A DNA stretch of 64,000 nucleotides from Croceibacterium segetis (GCF_011320115.1 NZ_JAANOZ010000009.1:81383-145382); one strand, 5' to 3'; shown: positions 25,904-35,175, counted from the first letter of the stretch. Made by a program: numbers and translations. Notes: generated by a model from the sequence alone, not told the origin.

Positions 25904-26677
25904 TCAGGTGCGCTTGCCCGCCCTCAGCAGCCGCGCGGTTTCGATCGGCGCGGCGAAGGAGGTGCCGGTGGCAACCACTTGCGACCCGTCGGCGAGTTCG
26001 GTCGGGACCTCGACGCCGAGCTGCCAGACGTAGCGATAGCCGGTCTCGACGGCTTCGGGCCGGTTGGTGCCCTTCCAAGGCTGCCCATAAGCGTCGAGCG
26101 CGCCGACCAGCACCGTGTACGGGTAGCCGGCCCGCGCCAGGCCGAGGTTGCCTGGCTTGTCGAGCCCGTCGTTGCCGGCGGCGAGCACCACGGTCACGCC
26201 GTGCTTGGCGGCATCGTGCACCGCATCGACGACGCGCGGGTCTTCCTTGAGATTGAGCGAGATGTTGATCACCGAAACGCCGAGCTCGGTGGCCTTGCGG
26301 ATCGACTCGACGATCGGCCCGACGTCGCGCTGGCACGGCGGGTGGCTGCCTTCCGGGCAGCCGGCGAGATCGTCGATGCGAAAGGAGACGATGTCGATCG
26401 GCTCACTGGCCTCGCGCAGGAGGATCGTCGCCACCATCGTGCCATGATCGTAGCGCGGCTGGAACGCCGGCCGGCCCGGCTTCACCGCCATGTCGTATTC
26501 GGCGATCAGAGCCTTTCCGATCTCCGGCGTGCGGGCGATCCCGCTGTCGATGATCGCCACGACCGGACGCGCCGGGGCCGGCGCCTCGGTTACAGCTGCG
26601 GCGGCTCCGATCGGCTGGACCGGAGACAGGACGAGAGCTCCCGCGGCCAGCGCGAGGAGCGACCTTTTAGACCCCAA
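25904..26677 (-). CDS. exported subtilisin-like serine protease (S8 family)
   Basis: 257 residues with a signal peptide (LLALAAGALVLSPVQPIGA). The S8 catalytic triad is complete: Asp in VVAIIDSGIA (about residue 45), His in RYDHGTMVATI (about 79), Ser in GTSFAAPIETA (about 243), with the oxyanion Asn region VVLAAGNDGLDKPGN in between. It is short for the family, with no visible pro-domain or C-terminal extension, so it is a minimal catalytic domain. CPEGSHPPC looks like a small disulfide loop. It stands alone, and its substrate is unknown. Confidence 0.8.
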   Translation of the reverse strand: MGSKRSLLALAAGALVLSPVQPIGAAAAVTEAPAPARPVVAIIDSGIARTPEIGKALIAEYDMAVKPGRPAFQPRYDHGTMVATILLREASEPIDIVSFRIDDLAGCPEGSHPPCQRDVGPIVESIRKATELGVSVINISLNLKEDPRVVDAVHDAAKHGVTVVLAAGNDGLDKPGNLGLARAGYPYTVLVGALDAYGQPWKGTNRPEAVETGYRYVWQLGVEVPTELADGSQVVATGTSFAAPIETARLLRAGKRT

Positions 26678-26800
26678 AATCGACCCCCACAGTACGATTC
26701 CCTCCGGCGATCCCTGCCGGTGCGGTAAGAATAGTATAAATCGATGAATGTGGCTTTACCGCGGCGGCCACTTTCAACAGCCGGGCGAAAGGAGCGAGGT

Positions 26801-27667
26801 GTGGCAATCGAGACACGTTCGCTGGCCGCCAACGGACTGACCTTCGCCGCCGATTGCGCCGGCGAGGGTGATACGGTCACGCTGCTGCTGCACGGCTTTC
26901 CCGAGAGCCGGGCGAGTTGGCGCGAGCAATTGCCGGCGCTGGCGGCGCTCGGCTGGCGCGCCGTGGCGCCGGACTTGCGCGGCTATGGCGAGAGCTCGCG
27001 GCCGCGCGGCAAGGCGGCCTATCGCATCGAGCGCCTGGTCGAGGATGCCGCCGCGCTGTTCGAAGCTCTGGGAGCCAGGCGTCGCGTGCTCATCGGCCAC
27101 GACTGGGGCGGCGCGATCGCCTGGGCTGCGGCGCTGCGAGGCGTTCCGCTCGACGGGCTGGTGATCCTCAACGCGCCGCACCCCACCGCCTTCCGCCGCG
27201 CGCTCAAGACCTGGGACCAGCGGGTTCGCTCGTGGTACATGGCGTTCTTCCTGCTGCCGTGGCTGCCCGAGCTGATGCTGACCTGGCGAGGCGGCCGCGA
27301 GCTGACCGAAGGGCTCGCCAAGCAGACGTCGAACTTCCCGCCCGAACTGCTCGAAACCATGCGCCGCAACGTCACCGCGCCGGGCGCGGCGACGGCGATG
27401 CTCAATTACTACCGCGCCAACATCCTGCGCTACGGGAAGAATGGCGGCGAGCCCGCTCCGATCGAGTGCCCGACCTTGCTGATCTGGGGCGAGGACGACA
27501 TCTACCTCGGCCCCGGGCTGGCCTCGGGCAACGAGGCCTTCGCGCGAAACCTGACCCTGCGCCGCCTGCCCGGCGTATCGCACTGGGTGCAGCAGGACGC
27601 GCCGGAGGTGGTCAACGATACGATCGCCGAATGGGCGCGCGGACAGGGTTTGACCGGGGGAAGCTGA
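26801..27667 (+). CDS. alpha/beta hydrolase, epoxide-hydrolase-like
   Basis: 288 residues, cytoplasmic (no signal). Motifs: LLLHGFPESRASW (oxyanion HGFP), DLRGYGESSRP, nucleophile elbow VLIGHDWGGAIAW with Asp as nucleophile as in epoxide hydrolases and haloalkane dehalogenases, LIWGEDDIYLG (acid) and GVSHWVQQDAP (His). A Tyr/Trp-rich cap between these favours epoxide hydrolase over dehalogenase. GTG 26801 is chosen because GGAG lies 6 bases upstream; an extension from 26744 has no such site. It is the only clearly cytoplasmic catabolic enzyme between the DhaK operon and the next PQQ operon. Confidence 0.75.
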   Translation: MAIETRSLAANGLTFAADCAGEGDTVTLLLHGFPESRASWREQLPALAALGWRAVAPDLRGYGESSRPRGKAAYRIERLVEDAAALFEALGARRRVLIGHDWGGAIAWAAALRGVPLDGLVILNAPHPTAFRRALKTWDQRVRSWYMAFFLLPWLPELMLTWRGGRELTEGLAKQTSNFPPELLETMRRNVTAPGAATAMLNYYRANILRYGKNGGEPAPIECPTLLIWGEDDIYLGPGLASGNEAFARNLTLRRLPGVSHWVQQDAPEVVNDTIAEWARGQGLTGGS

Positions 27668-27670
27668 GCC

Positions 27671-29749
27671 CTATTCGCCCCAGTCCTCGTTGGCGCGGGC
27701 GATCAGGTAGTCGTGGATCTGCCCAGCCTGCTTGTCGCTGAGCAGGTCCTTGAAGCTGGCCATGCCCTTGTCGGTGTAGAGGCCGCCGAGGACGATGTCC
27801 TTGAACTTCGCGTGGGTCTCGGCGGTCATGTGGCGCAAGTCCTTGACCCCGCCGACCGCCTCGCGCCCGTGGCAGCCCGAGCAGGTGTCGGCGAACAGCT
27901 GCGCGCCGGCCTGGATGTCGGCCTCGCTCGCGCGCAGCGGCGGCGGCTGCGGGATGGCTTCCGCCTTAGCCAGCGGCGGCAAGGTCCTGGTGCCGCCGAG
28001 CTTGAACACCAGCAGCCGTGCCGGTGCCCGCGGCAGCTCGATACCGGCTCCGCGTTCGACTTGCGCCGCGCCGCCACCCCAGCCGGCGTTGATCGCCACG
28101 TATTGCTCGCCGTCGACCTCGTAAGTGATCCCGCCCGCGACCGGCGCGCTCTGGGTGGGGAATTCCCACAGCTGCTTGCCGGTCCGCGCATCGAAGGCGG
28201 CGAAGGTCTGCCTGGTCGTTCCTTCGAACACCAGGTCGCTCGCAGTGACGAACGCCCCGCCGTTGCCGTGGCGCGGCAGCGGCACCGACCAGGCGACCTG
28301 CTGCCTCACCGGATCGTAGGCGACCAGCATCGCCTTTTCGTCCTTGTCGGCGATCTTCTGCAGCTCGACCCGCTTCTTCAGCGCCTCGCCACTAAAGCCG
28401 CCCCAGCCGCTGTTCGAGCGGAACGGCTGCGGCGTCCAGTTCGGCTGGCGGGCGTAGACGAAGCCCGACTGGTAGGCGGGGAAATAGGCCAGCCTGGTGC
28501 GCGGGCTGTAGGCCATCGGGAACCAGTTGTGGGCCCCGCCAGGCCCCGGATAGACCAGCGCCGGCTCTTCGGTGTAGCGCGCCGCCAGGTTGATCTGTGG
28601 TCGCCCGGTCTTCGGGTCGATGCCGAGCGCCCAGTTGACCTTGACGTAGCTCTTCGCGCTGATCAGCTTCCCGGTCTTGCGGTCGAGGACGTAGAAGTAC
28701 CCATCCTTCGGCGCCTGCATCAGCACCTTGCGGGTCTTGCCGCCGATCTTGAGGTCGGCGCTGATCATCGAGCTGGTGCAAGTGTAGTCCCACTCCTCGC
28801 CGGGGACCATCTGGTAGTGCCAGGCGTAGCTGCCGTCCTCGGCATGCAGGGCGACAATCGAGCACACGAACAGGTTGTCGCCCTTGTCCGCCGAGCGGTA
28901 GAACTGGGTGTGCGGGCTCGAGTTGCCGGTGCCGACGTAGACCAGCTTGAGCGCCGGATCGTAGGCGATCGAATCGAACGGGTTGGCCCCGCCGCCGAGC
29001 TGCTTCCACATGCCTTCGTCGGACCAGGTCTTGCGAACCATCGGCATGACCGGATCGGACGCTTCGTGGTCGGGCGCATCGTTCGGGTTCGGGGTGAGGA
29101 AGAACTTCCAGCGCTTGCGGCCGCTCGCGGCATCGTAGGCGGCGACGAAGCCGCGCACGCCGAGATCGCCGCCCGAGTTGCCGATCACCACCATGTCGCC
29201 GAACACCCGCGGCGCCCCGGTGATCGTGTAGGGCATCTCGTGGCCGAACACCTGGCTCGTCCAGACCGGCGTGCCGCTGGTCTTGTCGAGCCCGATCAGC
29301 CGCCCGTCGAGCGTGGCGATGACGATCAGGTTGTGCCACATGGCGAGGCCCCGGCTGACCGGCTCGCAACAGGCGTAACGCGCCATTTCGCGCGGGACCT
29401 TGGGGTCATAGGTCCACAGCACGCGGCCGGTCCTTGCGTCGTAGGCCTTGATCACGTTGAACGGCAGCGAGTTGTAGAGCACGCCGTCAGCGTAGATCGG
29501 CGTCGCCTCGACCCCGCGCAGGGTGTCGAGATCGTCGTACCAGGCGAGCCCGAGCTTGCTGACGTTCGAGGCGTCGATCTGGGTCAGCGGGCTGTAGCGC
29601 TGCGCGCTGTAATCGCGCCCGTCGCTCGGCCATTCGCCCGGTGCCGGATGTCCCAGCCGCGCGTCGATGCCGCCGTCGATCGCCGCCACAGTGGCGACGA
29701 GCACCAGCATCAGGGCGCCGATCAGCGCGACGGGGCTGCGGAAATGCAT
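27671..29749 (-). CDS. type II quinohemoprotein alcohol dehydrogenase: PQQ propeller with C-terminal cytochrome c
   Basis: 692 residues: N-terminal hydrophobic signal/anchor (LIGALMLVLVATVAAID), a PQQ propeller from about residue 35, then a monoheme cytochrome c domain at the C-terminus (CSGCHGREAVGG near residue 622). The vicinal Cys pair of alcohol-type enzymes is present (YACCEPVSRG near residue 128), as is EEWDYTCTSSM for the active-site Asp. It should oxidise primary or secondary alcohols in the periplasm with intramolecular electron transfer. It is the last gene of a leftward operon, 4 bp after an NTF2-like gene. An upstream ATG at 29791 is possible but overlaps that gene. Confidence 0.85.
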   Translation of the reverse strand: MHFRSPVALIGALMLVLVATVAAIDGGIDARLGHPAPGEWPSDGRDYSAQRYSPLTQIDASNVSKLGLAWYDDLDTLRGVEATPIYADGVLYNSLPFNVIKAYDARTGRVLWTYDPKVPREMARYACCEPVSRGLAMWHNLIVIATLDGRLIGLDKTSGTPVWTSQVFGHEMPYTITGAPRVFGDMVVIGNSGGDLGVRGFVAAYDAASGRKRWKFFLTPNPNDAPDHEASDPVMPMVRKTWSDEGMWKQLGGGANPFDSIAYDPALKLVYVGTGNSSPHTQFYRSADKGDNLFVCSIVALHAEDGSYAWHYQMVPGEEWDYTCTSSMISADLKIGGKTRKVLMQAPKDGYFYVLDRKTGKLISAKSYVKVNWALGIDPKTGRPQINLAARYTEEPALVYPGPGGAHNWFPMAYSPRTRLAYFPAYQSGFVYARQPNWTPQPFRSNSGWGGFSGEALKKRVELQKIADKDEKAMLVAYDPVRQQVAWSVPLPRHGNGGAFVTASDLVFEGTTRQTFAAFDARTGKQLWEFPTQSAPVAGGITYEVDGEQYVAINAGWGGGAAQVERGAGIELPRAPARLLVFKLGGTRTLPPLAKAEAIPQPPPLRASEADIQAGAQLFADTCSGCHGREAVGGVKDLRHMTAETHAKFKDIVLGGLYTDKGMASFKDLLSDKQAGQIHDYLIARANEDWGE

Positions 29750-29753
29750 GCGG

Positions 29754-30521
29754 TCAATCCTTGGGTGGTTGGGCGATCGGCTGGGTCCCATCGGCGAGGC
29801 GGCCGACCTTGAGCGAGGCTTCCTGCTCGGGCGTGCCCGGCGGCGCCTGATAGGCGCCGACCGGCTCGACCGGGAAGGGCTTGCCGGTCACCGGATTCGG
29901 GTAGTGGAACGGCACGATCCAGTAGGCGGGATAGGTCAGGTAAACGGTGCTCGGCGGCAGGTCGGGCGGCGGGTCGAACTTGTCGGGCCAGGTGTTGTTG
30001 AGCGCGTCGTGCCCCCAGCCCTTCCAGCTCGAGTACATCGTGAACGGCCCGCTCTCGCGCTTGAACTTCCACACGCCGTTCTCTTTGACGAACTCGTCCT
30101 CGTAGAGCGGCAGGCCCCACCCGCCGACGCTCATCACCCACGCCCGGCTGCGCACCCAGGCGGTCTTGCCGTCGGGCGCGACGTCGACCACCGGCTGGAA
30201 TTGCATGTGGTTGGCGAGCAGGCCTTCCTTCGGGCCATCCTTGCCGAACGCGGTCTGCATGTATTCGAGCACGCGCTTCTTGCCGAGGAACAGCCCCTTG
30301 CCGCCGATCTCGAGCGTGGCGTCGTCGGCGAACAGCTGGCTGAGCTCGGTCCACTGGCCCTTGTCGACGAAGTAGCCGTAGACGCGCTGGACCTTTTCGA
30401 CCTGGTTCATGTCCTCGAGCCGGGTGATGCGCCGGTCGAGCGCGTCGAGGCGCTGTTCGGGACTCTCGGCGAAGGCCGGGGCGGCCAGGGCGGCGAGCAG
30501 CGCCGCGACGAAAGCGCGCAT
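29754..30521 (-). CDS. secreted NTF2/SnoaL-like protein, third of a tandem set
   Basis: 255 residues with a signal peptide ending PAFAE (about residue 18). A coiled start (EQRLDALDRRITRLEDMNQV) leads to an NTF2-like cone: VYGYFVDKGQWTELSQLFADDATLEIGGKGLF and a later VKENGVWKFKRESGP. The C-terminus is Pro-rich and carries YPAYWIVPFHYPNPVTGKPF, a motif also at the ends of the two upstream copies. NTF2-like folds serve as dehydratases, isomerases or binding proteins; no catalytic residues can be assigned. It lies 2 bp downstream of the next copy and 4 bp before the dehydrogenase. Confidence 0.7.
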   Translation of the reverse strand: MRAFVAALLAALAAPAFAESPEQRLDALDRRITRLEDMNQVEKVQRVYGYFVDKGQWTELSQLFADDATLEIGGKGLFLGKKRVLEYMQTAFGKDGPKEGLLANHMQFQPVVDVAPDGKTAWVRSRAWVMSVGGWGLPLYEDEFVKENGVWKFKRESGPFTMYSSWKGWGHDALNNTWPDKFDPPPDLPPSTVYLTYPAYWIVPFHYPNPVTGKPFPVEPVGAYQAPPGTPEQEASLKVGRLADGTQPIAQPPKD

Positions 30522-30523
30522 GA

Positions 30524-31231
30524 TCACTTCCTCCCCACCACGTCGTCCGGCGGCTGCGGGATGTCGGCGAGCGACTTGCCGGTTACCGGATGCTTGTAGT
30601 CGAACGGCGGGATGTAGACGCCGGGGAACGCGCGGTAGACCTCGCTCGGCGGCTTGTCCGGCGGGAACAGTGCGCTCGGCCCTTCCATGGGGATCGCCGA
30701 CTTGGTCCAGCCGGCGTCGTAATCGGTTTCGGCGGTGACGTAGAAGTGCAGCTTGGCGATCTTCCACACGCCCTTCTGCTTGACGTACTCGTTCTCGTAG
30801 ACGCCGACGCCCCAGACGCCGTTCTGGCCGGCCTGTGCGAGCATGACCATGCCCTGCCAGCGCGCCTTGGCCGAGAGGCCGTCGTCGGCGACGGTGATCA
30901 CCGGTTGCAGCAACATGTGGTTGTTGAGGTGCCCGGCGGCGAGGCCTTGCGGCCCGAACAGCAGCATCGCCCGCTGGATGTGGGCCTGGCCGACGTACAC
31001 GCCGCGCTGGCCGTATTCGAAGCTGCCGTTCGGAGTGAACAGCGCCGCGGCCTGGTCCCACAGGCCTTTGTCGAAATAATAGCCGTAAGTCGCCTGCAGG
31101 TCCTCGACGGCGTCCTGGTCTTCGAGCAGCTCGACGCGGTGCTTGTAGGCGGCGATGCGCTGTTCGACCGACTGGGCGTGCGCCGGTACGGCGATGGCGA
31201 GCGCCAGCACGGCGAAGACCGCGCGCCTCAC
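30524..31231 (-). CDS. secreted NTF2/SnoaL-like protein, second of a tandem set
   Basis: 235 residues from a GTG whose bases overlap the upstream stop (GTGA). Signal peptide RRAVFAVLALAIAVPAHAQ. The NTF2-like part reads YGYYFDKGLWDQAAALFTP then YVGQAHIQRAML, and the C-terminus YIPPFDYKHPVTGKSLADIP matches its neighbours. A short coil (VEQRIAAYKHRVELLEDQDAV) precedes the fold. Two or more related chains in one coupled operon suggest a hetero-oligomer. Function unknown. Confidence 0.7.
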   Translation of the reverse strand: MRRAVFAVLALAIAVPAHAQSVEQRIAAYKHRVELLEDQDAVEDLQATYGYYFDKGLWDQAAALFTPNGSFEYGQRGVYVGQAHIQRAMLLFGPQGLAAGHLNNHMLLQPVITVADDGLSAKARWQGMVMLAQAGQNGVWGVGVYENEYVKQKGVWKIAKLHFYVTAETDYDAGWTKSAIPMEGPSALFPPDKPPSEVYRAFPGVYIPPFDYKHPVTGKSLADIPQPPDDVVGRK

Positions 31232-31926
31232 TTTGCCGTCTCCACCCGTTTGCCGGTCACCGGATTGGGCGCCTGGAACGGCGGCACATAAGTGTTCGGA
31301 AACGGCTTGTAGCCGGCGGTCGGCGGCCGGTCGGGCGGGAAGTCCACGCTCGCTTGGCTCCGCGAAAGTCCCTCGCCGCCCTTCAGCCGGGCCCAGCCCT
31401 TCTCGTACGGCGCGACGAAGTTGACGTAGAGGTGCAGCGCCTTGATCCGCCAGATCCCGTCGGCGCCCTTTTCGTACCTGTTCTCGTAGATACCGTCGCG
31501 CCACTCGGCGTGCTTCTTGTACTGCCCGAGCATGCCGAGATCGCGCCAGCGCCCGGTGGCGCTGCCCCCGTCGGTGGCCATCGTTATCGCCGGCTGCAGC
31601 GTCACCCATTCGTTGAGCTGGCCGTAGATGAGCCCTTCCTGCCCGCCGTGAAGACGCTTGAGGTATTCGCGGATGCGGGCCTTGCCGACGTAGACGCCGT
31701 CGAGGCCGATCTCGATCGTGCCGTCGTCGGCGAACAGGTCGGCCGCCTCGCCCCACAGCCCGCGGTCGACGTAATAGCCGAACGCCCGCTGGAGGTTCTT
31801 GATCGAGCGCACCCCCTCGAGCTTGGCGACCCGCGCGGTCAGCGCGTCGATCTCGGAGTTGGCGTCGGCCAGCGCCGGGGCGGGTACGAGCAGCGCGAGC
31901 GCGGCCAGGGCAGCAAGCGCTTTCAC
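31228..31926 (-). CDS. secreted NTF2/SnoaL-like protein, first of a tandem set
   Basis: 232 residues; GTG start at 31926 in a GTGA overlap with the upstream gene. Signal peptide ending APALAD (about residue 20), then coil (IDALTARVAKLEGVRSI) and NTF2-like domain (AFGYYVDRGLWGEAADLFAD, YVGKARIREYLKRL). The C-terminal YVPPFQAPNPVTGKRV is the shared end motif. Ribosome coupling on both sides implies fixed stoichiometry with its two paralogs. I cannot name a substrate. Confidence 0.7.
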   Translation of the reverse strand: MKALAALAALALLVPAPALADANSEIDALTARVAKLEGVRSIKNLQRAFGYYVDRGLWGEAADLFADDGTIEIGLDGVYVGKARIREYLKRLHGGQEGLIYGQLNEWVTLQPAITMATDGGSATGRWRDLGMLGQYKKHAEWRDGIYENRYEKGADGIWRIKALHLYVNFVAPYEKGWARLKGGEGLSRSQASVDFPPDRPPTAGYKPFPNTYVPPFQAPNPVTGKRVETAK

Positions 31927-32867
31927 TGATCGGCCTTCAGCGCGAAGGCGTGGATCGTGAACGGGTCGGGGCTCTTGTCCTTGAGCTTGGCGTCGAACAT
32001 GTATTCGATCTTGCCTTCGAGCGCATAGGCGACGCCGTGCGACACGGTCACTCCGACCGGACCGTCGAGCCCGCTGGCGATGGGCACGATCGCCGCGCTG
32101 TCCCCGGCGACATAGACCAGCGCCACGCGCCCGCCCGGCCCTTCGCCCTGGATGAAGCGATTGCCGCCGAGCGCGCGCAGCCCGTCGGGCCCATTGAGCG
32201 GGAGCGTGGTGGCGAGCGTCGTCAGCTTGTCAAAGCTGCCGTCGGCCTTGCGCTCGACTCGCTGGAAGAGCTGCTTGCGGACGTTGTTGATGTAGATCGC
32301 CCCTTCGCCGGCGATGGCGATGCCGTCGATCCCGACGAGGTCGGCGCCCTTGGCGAACAGCTCCAACTCGTTGGCGCGCGGGCGCAGCACGAAGATCCGC
32401 CCGCCGGTGGTTTCGCTGACCCACACCGCGCCGTCCTTGTCGATGGCGATGTCGTTGCACGCGGACGGGCCGTCGGTCGGGAAGTCGTAGGCCGCGGAAA
32501 GCCGGCCGCTCTTGAGCGAGAAGGCGCGCAGGGTCGAGGTGCCGGTTTCGCGCTTGAACAGATTGGGATTGTCGCAGGCCCACAGCAGGCCGCGCTTGTC
32601 GTCGGCGAAGACGCCGAACAGCGAGCGCAAGCCGTTATGCGCGTCGGGCACGATCCATGGTTCGGCGGTCCTCGATCCGGCCCTGGCGCGGTAGATCGTC
32701 CCGGCATTGCTGCCGTTGTAGAGATTGCCCGCCGCATCGGACGTAATGCTTTCGGGATAGACCCGGCTGCCGTCGATCGTGACGTCCGCCGGCGCTTTGG
32801 CGCTGGCGGCCGCCGCAAGCGCCGCGCCCAGCGCAAGACCCAGCTGTAGCTTGCCGATGCGGATCAT
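31923..32867 (-). CDS. exported SMP-30/gluconolactonase-like beta-propeller
   Basis: 314 residues; signal peptide ending AAASAKA (about residue 23). Propeller-like repeats follow: VYPESITSDAAGNLYNGS, GLLWACDNPNLF, CNDIAIDKDGAVWVSET, GIDGIAIAGEGAIYINN and NGPDGLRALGGNRFI. This is the strand pattern of the SMP-30/gluconolaconase/LRE group, where a divalent metal sits in the central channel and lactone or ester hydrolysis is the usual chemistry. It is the promoter-proximal gene of the operon that ends in the quinohemoprotein at 27671. A lactonase acting on a dehydrogenase product would fit, but it could also be a non-enzymatic binding propeller. Confidence 0.7.
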   Translation of the reverse strand: MIRIGKLQLGLALGAALAAAASAKAPADVTIDGSRVYPESITSDAAGNLYNGSNAGTIYRARAGSRTAEPWIVPDAHNGLRSLFGVFADDKRGLLWACDNPNLFKRETGTSTLRAFSLKSGRLSAAYDFPTDGPSACNDIAIDKDGAVWVSETTGGRIFVLRPRANELELFAKGADLVGIDGIAIAGEGAIYINNVRKQLFQRVERKADGSFDKLTTLATTLPLNGPDGLRALGGNRFIQGEGPGGRVALVYVAGDSAAIVPIASGLDGPVGVTVSHGVAYALEGKIEYMFDAKLKDKSPDPFTIHAFALKADQ

Positions 32868-33042
32868 CGCCCTCCCTCAGGCCGTCCGCCCTCTCCCAAG
32901 GGCGCGCGCACCATAGGCAGCGCTTTCCTCGCGCGAAAGACCGCGGCGGCAAAAAATTGTCACGGTCGTTACTTTGCCTTCACAACCGCGCTGCGAGGCG
33001 GCAAGGTCCCCGCAAGCTCGGGAAGAAGGGCGGAGGGATTGG

Positions 33043-35175
33043 ATGGCGTTCGGGTTGAAGCACGCGTCGTGGGCGGCTCCGCTGCTGCTGGCCGCGATGG
33101 TCGCGGGGAACGCCAAGGCCCCGCCGAACGCCACGGACGCTCCGACGGTCGTCGACAGCCGCTCGATGCGGGCGATCGACGCCCCGGGTAACGTCGGCGA
33201 CTGGATGAGCTACAGCCGCGGATGGAGCGAGCAGCGTTACAGCCCGCTCGCGCAGATCAACGATGCCAACGTCGGCCAGCTCGGTCTCGCCTGGTACGAC
33301 GACCTGCAGACCTTCCGCGGTGTGCAGGCGAGCCCGCTGGTGATCGACGGGGTGCTCTACAACGAGAGCATCTACAACGTCGTCACCGCCTACGACGGCA
33401 GGACCGGGCGCAAGCTGTGGACTTACGACCCCAAGGTCGGGACCGAGTGGGCCCGGCTCGCCTGTTGCGGTCCCTCGGCGCGCGGGATCGCGGCGTGGAA
33501 GGGCAAGATCTACATCGGCGCGCTCGACGGGCGGCTGATCGCCATCGACGCCAGGACCGGCAAGGAAGTGTGGAGCGTCGCGACCTTCGATCCCAAGGAC
33601 GCGCCCTATTCGATCACCGGCGCGCCGCGGGTCTATGACGGCAAGGTGGTGATCGGCAACGGCGGCGCGGACTACGGCTCGCGCGGGTTCGTGTCCGCGT
33701 GGGATGCCGAGACCGGCAAGAAAGCGTGGAAGTTCTACATCGTCCCGACCGACCCGGCGAAAGGACCCGACGGCGAGGCCTCCGATCCTGTGATGGCGAT
33801 GGCCGCGAAGACCTGGTCGGGCAAGTTCTGGGAAGCCGGGGGCGGCGGCAACGCGTGGGACAGCTTCGCTTACGATCCCGAGACCAAGACGGTCATCGTC
33901 GGCACCGGCAACGGCTCTCCGCACATGTGGCACTTCCGCAGCCAGGACAAAGGCGACAACCTGTTCCTGTGCTCGATGCTCGCGCTCGACGTCGAGACCG
34001 GCCGCTACAAGTGGCATTACCAGGAAGTGCCCGAGGAAGACTGGGACTTCACCTGCACCCAGCCGATCGTGCTCGCCGACATCACCATCGGCGGCAAGCT
34101 GCGCAAGGTGGCGATGCAGGCGCCGAAGAACGGCTTCTTCTACGTCGTCGACCGCACCAACGGGAAGCTGATCAGCGCCAAGTCCTACGTCTCGGTCAAC
34201 ACCTGGGCCAGCGGCGTCGACGCCAACGGCCGCCCGATCCTCGTGCCCGGCGCGCATAACGGGACCACGCCGCACCTGATGAGCCCGAGCTGGCTCGCCG
34301 CCCATACCTGGCACCCGATGAGCTATTCGCCGAAGACCGGGCTCGTCTACCTCTCCGCGCAGGAGCAGGGATCGATTTACGCCCGCGCCGAGGACGGGCA
34401 GTACCACTACACCCCGGGTCCCGGCCGGACCAACTCGGGCCAGGCCTACGGCACCCAGCCCGAACGCCGCGCGAAGCTGCAGGCGCAAGCCAACGCGACC
34501 GAGAAGGGCTACCTCCTCGCGTGGGACCCGAAGACGCAAACCGAGAAATGGCGCGTGCCCTATCCGCACCCGGGCTCGGGCGGCGTGCTGAGCACCGCCG
34601 GCAACCTCCTCATCCAGGGCACGATCAACAAGACGCTGGCGATCTACCGCGCCGATACCGGGGCCAAGCTGTGGGAGATGGACATCGACCAGGCACCGGT
34701 CGCCGGACCGATCACCTACATGATCGACGGGGTGCAATATATCGCCGTGAACGCCGGCTGGGGCGGCTCGCCGGTCTACAACCTCGGACCGTTCCAGACT
34801 TCGACAGCCAAGCTGCTGGTGTTCAGGCTCGGCGGAACGGCCAAGCTGCCGCCCCCGCCGCCGCAAGCCTCGATCCCGCGCCCGCCGCCGCTGCGCGCGC
34901 CCGAGGCGCAAGTCGCGCACGGCCGCGAGCTCTACGGCGCAAACTGCTCCAAATGCCACGGCGAGAACGCCATCGGCGGGGTCAAGGACTTGCGCTTCAT
35001 GACCGCCGGCACGCACGCCCAGTTCGCCGATATCGTCCTCAAGGGCATTCGCGCCGACAAGGGCATGGCGAGCTTCGCCGGCCAGCTCTCGCCCGAGGAC
35101 GTGGAAGCGATCCACGCCTACCTGGTCGCGCGCGGCAACGAGGATTACGCGGACGCCGCGGCAAAGGGGAAATGA
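33043..35175 (+). CDS. type II quinohemoprotein alcohol dehydrogenase: PQQ propeller with C-terminal cytochrome c
   Basis: 710 residues: signal peptide (PLLLAAMVAGNAKA), PQQ propeller with the vicinal Cys pair (LACCGPSARG near residue 140), EEDWDFTCTQPIVLADI at the active-site Asp, a Pro-rich linker (LPPPPPQASIPRPPPL) and a C-terminal cytochrome c (CSKCHGENAIGG near residue 635). It is clearly paralogous to the leftward enzyme at 27671, including the C-terminal HAYLVARGNEDYAD versus HDYLIARANEDWGE. Start 33043 has GGAGGG 5 bases upstream; an open extension to 32974 is rejected. It overlaps the next gene by ATGA. Confidence 0.87.
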   Translation: MAFGLKHASWAAPLLLAAMVAGNAKAPPNATDAPTVVDSRSMRAIDAPGNVGDWMSYSRGWSEQRYSPLAQINDANVGQLGLAWYDDLQTFRGVQASPLVIDGVLYNESIYNVVTAYDGRTGRKLWTYDPKVGTEWARLACCGPSARGIAAWKGKIYIGALDGRLIAIDARTGKEVWSVATFDPKDAPYSITGAPRVYDGKVVIGNGGADYGSRGFVSAWDAETGKKAWKFYIVPTDPAKGPDGEASDPVMAMAAKTWSGKFWEAGGGGNAWDSFAYDPETKTVIVGTGNGSPHMWHFRSQDKGDNLFLCSMLALDVETGRYKWHYQEVPEEDWDFTCTQPIVLADITIGGKLRKVAMQAPKNGFFYVVDRTNGKLISAKSYVSVNTWASGVDANGRPILVPGAHNGTTPHLMSPSWLAAHTWHPMSYSPKTGLVYLSAQEQGSIYARAEDGQYHYTPGPGRTNSGQAYGTQPERRAKLQAQANATEKGYLLAWDPKTQTEKWRVPYPHPGSGGVLSTAGNLLIQGTINKTLAIYRADTGAKLWEMDIDQAPVAGPITYMIDGVQYIAVNAGWGGSPVYNLGPFQTSTAKLLVFRLGGTAKLPPPPPQASIPRPPPLRAPEAQVAHGRELYGANCSKCHGENAIGGVKDLRFMTAGTHAQFADIVLKGIRADKGMASFAGQLSPEDVEAIHAYLVARGNEDYADAAAKGK

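Noticed and set aside
27713..29812. Long rightward open frame opposite the quinohemoprotein at 27671
   Set aside because: The opposite strand carries PQQ and heme motifs; this frame shows none and overlaps two real genes.
32980..35115. Leftward 711-codon frame opposite the quinohemoprotein at 33043
   Set aside because: Same antisense effect; no signal peptide, motif or ribosome-binding site.
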